Of a stretch of DNA of 64,000 nucleotides, positions 36,251-46,023 are shown piece after piece. Source of the DNA: Rhizobacter sp. GTDB taxonomy: Bacteria; Pseudomonadota; Gammaproteobacteria; Burkholderiales; Burkholderiaceae_C. A program made the position numbers and the translations under genes. Numbering within the stretch: the stretch's first letter is position 1; the number at the start of each line of letters is the position of its first letter. The stretch lies in assembly GCA_017986065.1 (NCBI GenBank), contig JAGNWJ010000003.1:36991-100990 (forward strand). The letters run 5' to 3'. The notes under the pieces are model-generated. The model saw only the letters and a program-made list of their open reading frames with translations. It was not told the origin of the DNA and did no database searches.

Positions 36251-36703
36251 ATGTTCGATGTGCTTGTCTACTTGTACGAGAACTACTGGCGCCCAGATGC
36301 CTGTCCGGATCATGCGCAGTTGACTCGAAAGCTCTCGTCGGTCGGCTTCGAATCCGACGAGATTCAAGAGGCGCTGTCTTGGCTTGATGGCTTGGCAAGC
36401 GCGGCTGAATCGTATGTGGGCGAACAGGGGGAGCACAGCCTGCGTGTCTACTCGCCCGCCGAACAGGAACATCTCGGCGAAGCCTCGATAGGATTCATCA
36501 GCTTTCTTGAATCCGCCGGCGTCCTGCCTCCCCCGATGCGCGAAATGGTGATCGATCGCGCCAGCGCGATCCCAGGCGGGCCTCTCGATCTGGAAGACCT
36601 GAAGATCATCGTGCTGATGGTGTTCTGGAGCCTCGGTGAGGAGCCTGACGCGCTGATCCTGGACGAGCTGTTCGTCGACGAGGAAGACCGCTTGATCCAC
36701 TGA
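36251..36703 (+). CDS. smg: DUF494 family protein Smg
   Basis: A 150-aa acidic cytosolic protein of the Smg/DUF494 family, of unknown function, that usually sits between dprA and topA or near def-fmt. MFDVLVYLYENYW at the start and the Leu/Val-rich helical stretches fit the family. ATG at 36251 starts exactly at this conserved segment; an ATG 22 codons upstream is less likely. The usual topoisomerase gene does not follow: the next gene is on the other strand after a strong terminator. Confidence 0.92.
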   Translation: MFDVLVYLYENYWRPDACPDHAQLTRKLSSVGFESDEIQEALSWLDGLASAAESYVGEQGEHSLRVYSPAEQEHLGEASIGFISFLESAGVLPPPMREMVIDRASAIPGGPLDLEDLKIIVLMVFWSLGEEPDALILDELFVDEEDRLIH

Positions 36704-36738
36704 ATCGATCGCGCGAGCTGATCACTCGTTGCGAACTG

Positions 36739-36764
36739 ATAAAGCCGCCAAGAGGCGGCTTTAT
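36739..36764. terminator. Bidirectional intrinsic terminator between smg and DUF1631 gene
   Basis: ATAAAGCCGCC and GGCGGCTTTAT form an 11-bp stem around an AAGA loop. Short A and T runs flank the GC part on both sides, so it can stop transcription from both the smg operon (plus) and the DUF1631/sec genes (minus). Confidence 0.85.
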
Positions 36765-36791
36765 TCATGGCGGATACGGTCACGCCCAGGT

Positions 36792-39140
36792 TCAGTTCAG
36801 CAACCGACTCGGATCCACATCGAGTTTGGCCAGTGCGCTGCGCGTGGCGCGCACAGTCAGAGACTCGTCCTGAACAGGCACCAGCAGCCCCGCCTGCAGG
36901 AAGGCAGCAAGGCGTTGCTGCTGGAACAGGATGCCGCGCCCCTGTGGCGAAACAAACAGTGAAAGCTGCCGACGCATGCCTTGCCAGGCCAATTGAACCG
37001 ACTCGTTACGGTCCCGGTAATCGAGCATGTACCAACTGCCGACCTGCAGCTCGCGCGCCCACGCAACCATGGCCGGCGTCGGCATCGAACCACCCACGGA
37101 AACCACTTCCAGTTCACTGCTTTCATGCCCCGAGAGGTCGAGCATCAGAGACTCATCGATATCGACGTCTTCGGCATCAGGGAGCAACTCTTCCAGGGTC
37201 TCGAGCCGCTCCATCAACTGTTCGAGACGCTGTTTGGGGATCGATGCGGTACGTGCAGTGAAGGCGGCAGCAAGCGAATTGTTCAGACGCTGAATGTGCT
37301 CATCCTGCTGCCCGAGGCTGACACCCGCGCTCTGCATGCCGTCGCGCAGGATCTTCAGCAGTGGTGGCAGGCGACGGATCACATCTGCACGCTCTTCGCG
37401 CGAGACCTTTGCGCTGGCAGACCAGATGAGATCCGCAGCCGTGCGCTTCATCGTCTTGATCTCGTCGCTCTGCAGCCCGGACTTGACCGCGGTCATCGCC
37501 AGCACGTCGGCCCACACATGGAACAGGAACTCGCGCACGCCTTCCTGCACGGGCATCTCGTTGAGCATCTTGCGCAACTCGATCGTGTACTGGATGGCGA
37601 GGGTTTCTCGCTGCTCGACCTGTTGTGCGAGGGACACGCCCTTGCGCGACGCTTCGTTCTCGTTCTTGAAGTAGTGCTCGAGAAAGCGTTCGAACTCGGT
37701 GAGCACCGTCTGGAAGACGCGGCGGCCTGTATCAGGGTAGGCCTCGACAACCTGCACGACACGCTTGATTTCCTTCTCGACCGCACCGCCGGAAAGGCGG
37801 GTGCTGTTGGCATCGAACCCCATCACACAGGCGCCCATCCGATCGATCAGACGTCGTGCCGGATGGTCGGTCGTGGCGAAGAAATCGGGCTCACTGACTG
37901 CGACGCGCAAAACAGGCATCTGCAGGCGTGCGAACCAGACACGCACCGACGCCGGAATGCGCTCCTCGGTCAGGATGCTCTGGAACAGCAGTGCCACCAC
38001 CTCGATCGTTGCGCGCTCCCCGGGAGACGAAGTCGCCGCCTTCAGCGCCTGCTTGCGCTGATGCAGTTCCTCGAGCATCGCCGGCGTGCTGATCGGAGCG
38101 CTGGCGTGTCGCGCACCCGGATCCGGCGTGAGCCTCAAAACAATGCCCTGCTGGGCGCTGGTGATCGCCGCATCGAGCCCCGGCGACGCCAGATGCCCGT
38201 GCGCGGTGCGTGCAAAGTCGGGCAGCTGCCGTCCGATGAGTCGATTCAGTCGGCCCAGCACGGCTTCGGCATGATCACTGCCGCCACGCCCGAGTCCGCC
38301 AGCGCGGGTCATCATCCGCGTCTCTTCTCCAACGCTCTTGTCGTCGGCGACTGGGCGGCCTGAACCCTCGAGCGCCGCACCGGGCTGGCCAGTCAGCTCG
38401 GCCGAGGCGAGTGCGCCCAATCCGGTTGCCGGGCCGGCGGCGGCAAGTGAACCCGATTGCGTGTTGACGAAGGCCTGGTTGCGCGAACGACGGATCAACG
38501 GACGCAGATCGATTTCGGGCAACACCCCTTGCTGGATCAGCAGTCGGTTTGCCTCGTGATAGGCCTCTTCGTTGAAGTGCGCGAACTCCTCGTGCAGCAC
38601 GCCTTGCAAGGTGCGCCAGGCTTCGTGGCTGAGCCCCGCGGTGCGCCACGAAGTGATGGCGATGCGCGCCAGCACATGCGGCCGCAGGATGTCATTGGCG
38701 TCGAGCTCCTCGCGGCCTTCGAGCATCGTCATTCTCGAGCGCAGGTCGGTGAACTCCCAGGAAGCGCGATCCATCACGGCAAGCGCAAGACGAGAACTGA
38801 GGATCTCGCCTTCGATGGTTTCGTTGTCGACCAGGCTGAAATTCTGGCGACCCCCGGCCATCGGCAGATCGTTGGGGCGCGAAGCGGACACCAATCCGCT
38901 GTGCAGCGCGCCTCGAAGCATCGACATCGCGCCCTGCAGCCAGAAACCGGACGCATTCTTGATGTCCTCGACTGCATCGCGTCGGCGCATCATCGTGGCT
39001 GGGTCGCTGATCTGGCTCAGCAACAGGCGGGCGCCGTGATCCACCGCATGGACGACACCCGGCAGCCCTTCGATCAGGCCCTCGACATACGAACGGCGGG
39101 CCTGGGTGGCCAATGCCATCGTTTGGGCGGTGGACGCCAT
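36792..39140 (-). CDS. DUF1631 family protein
   Basis: A large 782-aa protein of the DUF1631 family, once misnamed thymidine phosphorylase in some databases. It is mostly alpha-helical with no signal peptide or membrane helix. Recognisable parts are an N-terminal helix bundle, a PPLLKILRDGMQSAG-like core around residue 600, and a C-terminal domain with GSWYMLDYRDR and LFVSPQGRGI. The family is restricted mainly to betaproteobacteria and gammaproteobacteria; function unknown. It ends near a strong terminator and begins 38 bases after secF, so read-through from secDF is possible. Confidence 0.85.
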   Translation of the reverse strand: MASTAQTMALATQARRSYVEGLIEGLPGVVHAVDHGARLLLSQISDPATMMRRRDAVEDIKNASGFWLQGAMSMLRGALHSGLVSASRPNDLPMAGGRQNFSLVDNETIEGEILSSRLALAVMDRASWEFTDLRSRMTMLEGREELDANDILRPHVLARIAITSWRTAGLSHEAWRTLQGVLHEEFAHFNEEAYHEANRLLIQQGVLPEIDLRPLIRRSRNQAFVNTQSGSLAAAGPATGLGALASAELTGQPGAALEGSGRPVADDKSVGEETRMMTRAGGLGRGGSDHAEAVLGRLNRLIGRQLPDFARTAHGHLASPGLDAAITSAQQGIVLRLTPDPGARHASAPISTPAMLEELHQRKQALKAATSSPGERATIEVVALLFQSILTEERIPASVRVWFARLQMPVLRVAVSEPDFFATTDHPARRLIDRMGACVMGFDANSTRLSGGAVEKEIKRVVQVVEAYPDTGRRVFQTVLTEFERFLEHYFKNENEASRKGVSLAQQVEQRETLAIQYTIELRKMLNEMPVQEGVREFLFHVWADVLAMTAVKSGLQSDEIKTMKRTAADLIWSASAKVSREERADVIRRLPPLLKILRDGMQSAGVSLGQQDEHIQRLNNSLAAAFTARTASIPKQRLEQLMERLETLEELLPDAEDVDIDESLMLDLSGHESSELEVVSVGGSMPTPAMVAWARELQVGSWYMLDYRDRNESVQLAWQGMRRQLSLFVSPQGRGILFQQQRLAAFLQAGLLVPVQDESLTVRATRSALAKLDVDPSRLLN

Positions 39141-39178
39141 GTGTTCGAGCTGCCTTCGGGGGTGGATGCGTTTTGACT

Positions 39179-40210
39179 CTACACCACCGCTCCGGCGTTC
39201 GGATCATCGGGGTCGAGCTCTTTGCTCGTCGGCTTGATGAGATCGTCGCGCTTGACGCCCAGCCACATTGCGATGGCTGCTGCCACGAATACCGATGAAT
39301 AGATGCCAAACAAGATGCCGATGGTCAACGCGACGGCAAAGTAGTGGAGCGTCGGACCCCCGAAGATCAGCATCGACACCACCATCATCAGAGTGCAACC
39401 GTGGGTGATGATCGTGCGGCTGATGGTGCTGGTGATCGCGTGGTCGATCACCTGCGGGGTAGTCATCTTGCGGTACTTGCGGAAAGCTTCTCGGATTCGG
39501 TCGAAGATGACCACGGACTCGTTGACCGAATAGCCCAGCACCGCCAGCACCGCAGCCAGCACCGACAGCGAGAACTCCCACTGGAAGAACGCGAAGAAGC
39601 CGACGATGATGATCACGTCGTGAAGGTTCGCAATGATGCCGGCGACCGAGAATTTCCACTCGAATCGCACCGCCAAGTACATCATGATGCCGGCGATCGT
39701 GACCGCCAGCGCCAGCGCCCCGTCACGCGCCAATTCAGAACCGACGGACGGCCCGACGAACTCGCTGCGTTGCAGCTTCACCTTCTCGGCTCCCACCTCG
39801 CCGCACACCGGGGCGGAGGATTCGGCGCCCTTGTCCGACTTGATGAGCTGGGTTGTGACCGTGCCGCCTTCTGCCTTGCACAAGGCCACGAAGACGCGAT
39901 CGACCACCTCGGCCTGCTTGACATCAGCTCGCACCGGCAGTCGGATCAACACATCGCGCGAGGTGCCGAAATTCTGCACCTGAACCTCGCCGAACCGCAG
40001 CGACTCGACAGTGGTGCGCACCCGGTTGATGTCAGCCTGCTGCGCGTAGGCCACCTCGATCACGGTGCCGCCGGTGAATTCGATCGAGAAATGCAATCCG
40101 CGCGTCGCGATGAAGAACACCGCCGCAACAAAAGTCAGCGCCGAAATCACGTTGAGCACCAGCGCGTGGCGCATGAACGGGATGTCACGCCTGATCCTGA
40201 AAAACTCCAT
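39179..40210 (-). CDS. secF: Protein export subunit SecF
   Basis: Inner-membrane partner of SecD that uses the proton motive force to help complete Sec-dependent export. The 343-aa protein has six expected membrane helices, the first at the N-terminus (HALVLNVISALTFVAAVFF), a periplasmic loop with IEFTGGTVIEV, and a conserved membrane block LGYSVNESVVIFDRIREAFR. The usual D/N pair in this block is N-E here, as in other betaproteobacteria. It is 111 bases from secD, longer than the usual gap. Confidence 0.95.
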   Translation of the reverse strand: MEFFRIRRDIPFMRHALVLNVISALTFVAAVFFIATRGLHFSIEFTGGTVIEVAYAQQADINRVRTTVESLRFGEVQVQNFGTSRDVLIRLPVRADVKQAEVVDRVFVALCKAEGGTVTTQLIKSDKGAESSAPVCGEVGAEKVKLQRSEFVGPSVGSELARDGALALAVTIAGIMMYLAVRFEWKFSVAGIIANLHDVIIIVGFFAFFQWEFSLSVLAAVLAVLGYSVNESVVIFDRIREAFRKYRKMTTPQVIDHAITSTISRTIITHGCTLMMVVSMLIFGGPTLHYFAVALTIGILFGIYSSVFVAAAIAMWLGVKRDDLIKPTSKELDPDDPNAGAVV

Positions 40211-40321
40211 CTTGAATTCCTTTGCTTGGAGTCTTCAGAACCGGCTCACAACTGCGCAAGACGCAGGCGATGCCGAAGCCAAAGATTCCATCCGCGTTCC
40301 TTGTTCTGCCTCGGGCTGCGC

Positions 40322-42199
40322 TCAGCCCTTCGCGCCCGCATCGGAGGCCGGGTTCCAGACCTGACCGATCGACACGCCCTTGAGCTTCTTCTGACGCCCG
40401 TACCAGAGGTTGACCAGGCCGCGCGAGAAAACCACCGCCGAGAACATCGACGTCAGGATGCCCAGGCAGTGGACAACCGCGAAGCCGCGCACCGGGCCGG
40501 AACCAAACGCCAGCAGCGAGAGCCCTGCGATCAGGGTCGTGACGTTGGAGTCGAGAATGGTCGTGAAGGCACGCTCGTAGCCGTTGTGGATCGCCGACTG
40601 CGGTGATGCGCCGCTGCGCAGTTCCTCGCGCACGCGCTCGTTGATCAGTACGTTGGCGTCGATCGCCATGCCGAGCGTCAGCGCGATCGCCGCCATGCCC
40701 GGCAGCGTCAGGCTGGCCTGCAACATCGACAGCACCGACACCAGCAACAGCAGGTTGAAGGCCAGTGCCAGTGTCGAGATGATGCCGAACAACATGTAAT
40801 AGAGGCACATGAAGACCGCGATCGCCGCGAAGCCGTACAGCACGCTGTTGAAACCCTTGGAGATGTTGTCGGCGCCGAGGCTCGGTCCGATCGTGCGCTC
40901 CTCGATGATGTCCATCGGCGCGGCCAGCGAGCCGGAGCGCAGCAGCAGCGAGGTATCGGCCGCTTCGGTCGTCGTCATGCGGCCCGAGATCTGCACCCGA
41001 CCCCCGCCGATCTCGGCGCGGATCACCGGTGCGGTCACGATCTCGCCCTTGCCTTTCTCGAACAGCAGGATGGCCATGCGCTTGCCGATGTTGTCGCGCG
41101 TCACATCCTTGAAGATGCGCGCCCCCTTGGCATCCAGCGTCAGGTTCACCGTGGGTTCCTGCGTCTGACCATCGAAGCCCGCCTGGGCATCGGTCAGGTT
41201 CTCCCCCGTGAGGATGACCTGCCGCTTGAGGATCAGCGCCGCACCGTTGCGCTCGGTGTAACGCTCGGTGCCGAACGGCACCGGGCCGGTTCCACCCGCT
41301 GCGGCCGCGGCTTCGGTGCTTTCGTCGACGAGACGCACTTCCAGCGTCGCCGTGCGGCCGATGATGTCCTTGGCCTTCGCGGTGTCCTGCACGCCCGGGA
41401 GCTGCACGACGACCCGGTCGATGCCCTGCTGCTGGATCACCGGTTCGGACACGCCAAGCTCGTTGACCCGGTTGTGAAGCGTGGTGATGTTCTGCTTGAC
41501 CGCGGACTCCTGCACACGGCGCGACGCCTCGGGCTTCAGTGCACCTGCCAGCTTGATATCGGTGCCATCGGGGACTTCGGTCCACTGCAGATCGCGCAAC
41601 TCGTCTTCGAGCAGTTGGCGCGCCGCGGTCAGCGTTTCGCGATCGCGGAAGCGAACCACGACCGCATTGCCCTCGCGCACGATGCCCGCGTGGCGCAGGT
41701 TCTTGTCTCGCAGCATCAAACGCACGTCGCCTGTCAGCGAATCGGCCTTCTTGGTCAGCGCCGATTTCATGTCGACCTGCATCAGGAAGTGCACCCCGCC
41801 GCGCAGATCCAGACCCAGCGACATGGGCAGCGCGTGCAGCGACGCAAGCCAGTGCGGCGAACGTGACAGCAGGTTCAACGCAACGATGTAGCTGGGATCG
41901 GCAGGATCGGGATTCAATGCCTTGACGATGGCGTCCTTGGCCTTGATCTGCGTATCGGTATCGGCGAATCGCGCCTTCACCGAGTTGCCCTCGAACTGCA
42001 CGAAGTCGGCTTGAAGGCCGGCCTTCGTCAGCGACTCCTCGACGCGTGTGGCCACGCTGCTGTCGATCTTCAAAGTGGCACGGCCACTGCTGACCTGAAC
42101 TGCAGGCGCCTCGCCAAACAGATTGGGCAGCGTGTAGATCAGGCCGACCACCAAGGCGGCCAGGAGGATCGCGTACTTCCAGAGGGGATAACGGTTCAT
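40322..42199 (-). CDS. secD: Protein export subunit SecD
   Basis: Inner-membrane RND-superfamily protein, partner of SecF in the SecDF-YajC complex. The 625-aa protein has an N-terminal membrane helix, a large periplasmic P1 region (residues about 40-420), then five helices with the conserved LGMAIDANVLINERVREE block that carries the proton-path Asp. Start is the ATG at 42199, following yajC by 96 bases. The product is complete and normal in length. Order yajC-secD-secF is kept, but the usual tgt/queA genes are not upstream. Confidence 0.96.
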   Translation of the reverse strand: MNRYPLWKYAILLAALVVGLIYTLPNLFGEAPAVQVSSGRATLKIDSSVATRVEESLTKAGLQADFVQFEGNSVKARFADTDTQIKAKDAIVKALNPDPADPSYIVALNLLSRSPHWLASLHALPMSLGLDLRGGVHFLMQVDMKSALTKKADSLTGDVRLMLRDKNLRHAGIVREGNAVVVRFRDRETLTAARQLLEDELRDLQWTEVPDGTDIKLAGALKPEASRRVQESAVKQNITTLHNRVNELGVSEPVIQQQGIDRVVVQLPGVQDTAKAKDIIGRTATLEVRLVDESTEAAAAAGGTGPVPFGTERYTERNGAALILKRQVILTGENLTDAQAGFDGQTQEPTVNLTLDAKGARIFKDVTRDNIGKRMAILLFEKGKGEIVTAPVIRAEIGGGRVQISGRMTTTEAADTSLLLRSGSLAAPMDIIEERTIGPSLGADNISKGFNSVLYGFAAIAVFMCLYYMLFGIISTLALAFNLLLLVSVLSMLQASLTLPGMAAIALTLGMAIDANVLINERVREELRSGASPQSAIHNGYERAFTTILDSNVTTLIAGLSLLAFGSGPVRGFAVVHCLGILTSMFSAVVFSRGLVNLWYGRQKKLKGVSIGQVWNPASDAGAKG

Positions 42200-42295
42200 G
42201 ACGTCTTTCTGGCGGTCGATCGGAAGGCGGTCAGCCCGGTGAGCGCCGAGCGACGGCCGGGATTGCGTCGGCCGAGCAGTGGACTGACGGAGTCC

Positions 42296-42628
42296 CTACT
42301 TGAAGGTTCCCTTGGGGAGCACCTGAACGACAGACGAGCGCTGTACCTGGATCTCGACCCCGTTGGCCACTTCGACACCGAGGTACGTCTCGCCCATCTT
42401 GGCGACCTTGCCGAGAACCCCACCGCCGATGACCACCTCGTCGCCCTTGGCGAGCGCATCGATCATGGCCTTGTGCTCCTTCTGCCGCTTCATCTGAGGG
42501 CGGATCATCACGAAGTACAGCACCACGAACATCAGGATCAGGGGCAGCATGGAACCGATGCTGCCCAGCATGTCGGGACTGCCGGTGGCTGCCGGCGCGC
42601 CCTGTGCGAAGGCTTGCGAAATGAACAC
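42296..42628 (-). CDS. yajC: Preprotein translocase subunit YajC
   Basis: Small inner-membrane protein (110 aa) that binds the SecDF complex. One membrane helix is visible (SMLPLILMFVVLYFVMIRP) followed by the soluble part with the KMGETYLGVEV strand. It starts with GTG at 42628, which has a good AGAGGA ribosome site eight bases upstream; the open frame continues further upstream only as a basic, low-complexity stretch. It heads the yajC-secD-secF operon and is divergent from the DUF1800 gene. Confidence 0.93.
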   Translation of the reverse strand: MFISQAFAQGAPAATGSPDMLGSIGSMLPLILMFVVLYFVMIRPQMKRQKEHKAMIDALAKGDEVVIGGGVLGKVAKMGETYLGVEVANGVEIQVQRSSVVQVLPKGTFK

Positions 42629-42856
42629 GTGAATTCCTCTTGAGGGGCCTCGTGAAACGCCACGGGCAAAACCCCGGGATTGTACGGTGGCGCCTCGTGC
42701 GAGCGGCCTTGATGGCGCCTTGGCGCCCAAAGACACGGATGGCGGCACAGGTTGCAAATCGCTTACACCGCCCGACGTGCGCAGCAGCGAAGCTCAAGCC
42801 CACGGCAGGAACAGGGTCTCGGATCGGGACCACTGGATGGCATTTGCCGGCACCCC

Positions 42857-44635
42857 ATGCAAGCACTTCTCGATCAGACCATCAAAAGCCGAACCACGCG
42901 CGCCGCGCTCAGCGCCCTGGCCCTCGTTACCGTGCTGTCGCTGGCAGGATGCGGTGGCGGAGGTGGGGGCGGCGGCGCCACGGCATCGAATCCGGACAGC
43001 TCGGGCACGACGCCACCCCCGACATCCGCCACCGGGGGCAGCGCCCCGGCGCGTCCGGCGCCGGAAGACAGGCCACAGCCGACGGACGCGGCTCGACTGC
43101 TGACACAGGCGACGTTCGGGATCACATCGGTGGGCGAAATCGAGTCCGTGCGCACCGACGGCTACGAGCGCTGGCTCTGGACGCAATTCAACACAGCAGC
43201 TGCCCTGCACACCCGATACCTGGACGCGCAGAAGGGTCGAGAAAAGAATCGCAAAGCCACTGAGGAGATGAGCTACGAAGCGGTCTGGCAGCAGTGGCTC
43301 ACGGGTGCCGATCAGCTGCGCGCGCGCACCGCCTTCGCGCTGGGCCAGATCCTGGTGATCTCGAACATCGCGCCCGACATCCGGCCCTACGCGATGTCCT
43401 CGTACATGGACCTGCTGAACCGCAACGCCTTCGGCAACTACCGCACCCTGCTCAGGGAGGTCACGCTGCACCCGGCGATGGGCTACTACCTGAACATGAT
43501 CGAGAGCGAAAAGGATGACGAGGCGCGCGGCATTCACCCGAACGAAAACTATGCACGCGAGGTGCTGCAACTGTTCTCGATCGGACTGGTGCAGCTCAAC
43601 ATCGACGGCACGCCGAAGGTCGGCACAGATGGCAAGCCGCTCGCGACCTACGGCGAGGCGCAGGTGAAGGGATTCGCCAAGGCGTTCTCCGGCTGGACCT
43701 TCGCGTCGCAGAACCCGTCGCAGCCCGACAGCTTCCACGACGCCAACGAGGAGCTCGACTCGAACTGGACGACACCGATGCGGGCTTTCGCAAGCGCGCA
43801 CTCGCCCGGGCCCAAGGCGCTGCTGAACGGCGTCACGCTACCCGCGGGTCAAACACCCGAGAAGGATCTCGACGATGCAATCGATGTGATCTTCAACCAC
43901 CCGAACGTCGGGCCCTTCATCGGGCGGCAGCTGATCCAGCGACTGGTCACCAGCAACCCGAGTCCGGCCTACGTCGCCCGTGTGGCGCGCACATTCAACG
44001 ACAACGGATCCGGGGTGCGTGGGGACTTGAAGGCGGTGGTGCGAGCCATCCTGCTCGACCCCGAGGCACGCGATGTCTCCCTGGCTGCAGGCGACCGCTA
44101 CGGCAAGCAGCGTGAGCCGGTGGTTCGCTTCGCCAGCTTCCTGCGCGCCCTCGGAGCAAAGAGCCGCAACGGCATCAACAGCATCCACTACCTCGACAGC
44201 GCGGACAACGGCCTCGGGCAGAGCCCGCTGCTGGCGCCATCGGTCTTCAATTTCTACTCGCCCAACTTCCGTCAGCCCGGTGCGATCGCGAGGGCGGGGC
44301 TGTTTTCGCCGGAGTTCCAGATCACGACCGAAACCTCGGTGGTCGGTTCACTGAATTTTTTCGCAGATCTATTCAACAGCGAGGGCTACGGCGATGGCAA
44401 TAGCCGGCTGGTGCTCGATCTGAAACCGTTGGCTGCGCTGGCTGCCACGCCCTCTGCGCTGATCGACCGGCTAGACGCACTGTTCTTTGCACAACAGATG
44501 CGCCAGAGCACGCGGGCACGGCTGACCCGTCTGCTGGAGTCGCTGCCCGGGACCTCGGAGTACGAGCTGTCGCAGCGGGTCAAGGCTGCACTGATCGTCG
44601 TCTCGCTGTCGCCCGACTTCGTGATCCAGAAATGA
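42857..44635 (+). CDS. DUF1800 lipoprotein
   Basis: A 592-aa predicted lipoprotein: leader of about 31 residues, lipobox SLAG-C32, then a poly-Gly and a Pro/Thr/Ser-rich linker, and a long DUF1800 domain (RLLTQATFGITSVGEIE near residue 95; HPNENYAREVLQLFSIG near 230). DUF1800 and DUF1501 genes form a widespread two-gene unit of unknown function. The start at ATG 42857 precedes the hydrophobic leader. Its stop overlaps the start of the DUF1501 gene (ATGA), confirming co-expression of the two. Confidence 0.85.
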   Translation: MQALLDQTIKSRTTRAALSALALVTVLSLAGCGGGGGGGGATASNPDSSGTTPPPTSATGGSAPARPAPEDRPQPTDAARLLTQATFGITSVGEIESVRTDGYERWLWTQFNTAAALHTRYLDAQKGREKNRKATEEMSYEAVWQQWLTGADQLRARTAFALGQILVISNIAPDIRPYAMSSYMDLLNRNAFGNYRTLLREVTLHPAMGYYLNMIESEKDDEARGIHPNENYAREVLQLFSIGLVQLNIDGTPKVGTDGKPLATYGEAQVKGFAKAFSGWTFASQNPSQPDSFHDANEELDSNWTTPMRAFASAHSPGPKALLNGVTLPAGQTPEKDLDDAIDVIFNHPNVGPFIGRQLIQRLVTSNPSPAYVARVARTFNDNGSGVRGDLKAVVRAILLDPEARDVSLAAGDRYGKQREPVVRFASFLRALGAKSRNGINSIHYLDSADNGLGQSPLLAPSVFNFYSPNFRQPGAIARAGLFSPEFQITTETSVVGSLNFFADLFNSEGYGDGNSRLVLDLKPLAALAATPSALIDRLDALFFAQQMRQSTRARLTRLLESLPGTSEYELSQRVKAALIVVSLSPDFVIQK

Positions 44636-45993
44636 AGGCCAACGCCATGCCCTCCTCCGCCCTGCGCCGACGACAGTTCCTGAAGCTTGCCGGTGCCGCG
44701 ACCGCCGGCGGCCTGGGCCTGGGCACCCTGGCGCACCTGTCGGCTTCTGCGCAAAGCGTCGGCGATTACAAGGCGCTGGTGTGCCTGTTCATGTACGGCG
44801 GCAATGACGGCAACAACCTGCTGGTGCCGCTCGAACTGCCGGCCTACGACGGCTACCGGCGCGCGCGCACCAACCTCGCGCTGGACCGCGACAGCCTGCT
44901 GCCGATCGCACCGACCAACACCAGCGGCGCGCGCTATGGCCTGCACCCGGCGATGGCCGGATTGCAGGGCCTGTTCACCCAGGGCAAGGCCGCGATGCTG
45001 GCCAACATCGGGTCGCTGGCGGTGCCCACCAGCAAGGCGCAATGGGAGGCGAGGTCGGTGCCCCTGCCCGACAACCTGTTCTCGCATTCGGACCAGCAGG
45101 CGCAGTGGCAGAGCGCAATCGTCGATGCTCCCCCGCGCAGCGGCTGGGGAGGACGGATGATCGAGCGATTGATAGCAGCCGAGGCCGCGAATCGCGGCTA
45201 CGGCCTGGTGTCGGTGGCCGGCGGCAACCTCTGGGAGAACGGCGACCGTTCGCTGGCGGCCTACAAGGTCTCATCGGCGGGCCGTTTCGGTTTCGACTTC
45301 TATGACGCCAGCGGCGGCGACCCGTTGTCTGCCGCGATCAGCGACACGCTTTCCGAACCCCGCAGCCACCTGCTCGAACAGGCCTGGACCGATGTGGTCA
45401 GCCGCTCGATAGACAACCAGCGCATCCTGACGCAGGCCCTGTCGGGCAGCGAGCTCACGACGGTCTTCCCGGGCACCGGGCTCGGCCAGCAACTGCAGAT
45501 GATCGCCCGGCTGATCTCGGCGCGCAGCCGGCTCGGCCTGTCGCGGCAGTGCTTCTTCTGCTCGATTGGCGGCTTCGACACCCATGGCGACGACCAGCTG
45601 CAACGGCAGACCGAACTCCTGGGCGAGATCTCGACGGCAGTCACTGCCTTCTACGAGGCGACGGTGGCACTCGGGGTGCAGAACGACGTCGCGCTGTTCT
45701 CGGCGTCGGACTTCGGTCGCACCTTCCAGAGCAACGGCCAGGGCTCGGACCACGCCTGGGGCAGCCACCATTTCGTCGTCGGCGGCGCGGTGAAGGGCGG
45801 GCAGATCGTCGGCCGCTATCCCGAACTGATCGTCAACGGGCCGGACGACGCCGGCGACGGCAAGTGGATCCCGACCACGTCTGTCGATCAGCTCGGCGCC
45901 ACACTGGGCCGCTGGTTCGGCGCCGCGGCATCGCTGAACGATGTCTTTCCGAGGCTGTCGAACTTCGACGCCGACCTCGGGTTCATGACCTGA
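44632..45993 (+). CDS. DUF1501 exported protein, Tat signal
   Basis: A 453-aa protein of the DUF1501 family, distant relatives of the alkaline phosphatase/sulfatase fold. The N-terminus carries a twin-arginine signal (RRRQFLK at 12-18, hydrophobic core, ASA cleavage near residue 40), so it is likely exported folded, perhaps with a metal bound. Family metal-site motifs appear: GGFDTHGDDQL and FGRT followed by GSDHAWGSHHF. Substrate unknown. It overlaps the upstream DUF1800 gene by four bases and is probably its working partner. Confidence 0.85.
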   Translation: MKANAMPSSALRRRQFLKLAGAATAGGLGLGTLAHLSASAQSVGDYKALVCLFMYGGNDGNNLLVPLELPAYDGYRRARTNLALDRDSLLPIAPTNTSGARYGLHPAMAGLQGLFTQGKAAMLANIGSLAVPTSKAQWEARSVPLPDNLFSHSDQQAQWQSAIVDAPPRSGWGGRMIERLIAAEAANRGYGLVSVAGGNLWENGDRSLAAYKVSSAGRFGFDFYDASGGDPLSAAISDTLSEPRSHLLEQAWTDVVSRSIDNQRILTQALSGSELTTVFPGTGLGQQLQMIARLISARSRLGLSRQCFFCSIGGFDTHGDDQLQRQTELLGEISTAVTAFYEATVALGVQNDVALFSASDFGRTFQSNGQGSDHAWGSHHFVVGGAVKGGQIVGRYPELIVNGPDDAGDGKWIPTTSVDQLGATLGRWFGAAASLNDVFPRLSNFDADLGFMT

Positions 45994-46023
45994 TTCACTT
46001 CGGGCGGATCGCCTCGCCCGGGG

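Noticed and set aside
36739..36764. Inverted repeat as an attachment site or operator
   Set aside because: Its 4-base loop, GC stem and flanking A/T runs between convergent genes are fully explained by a bidirectional terminator.
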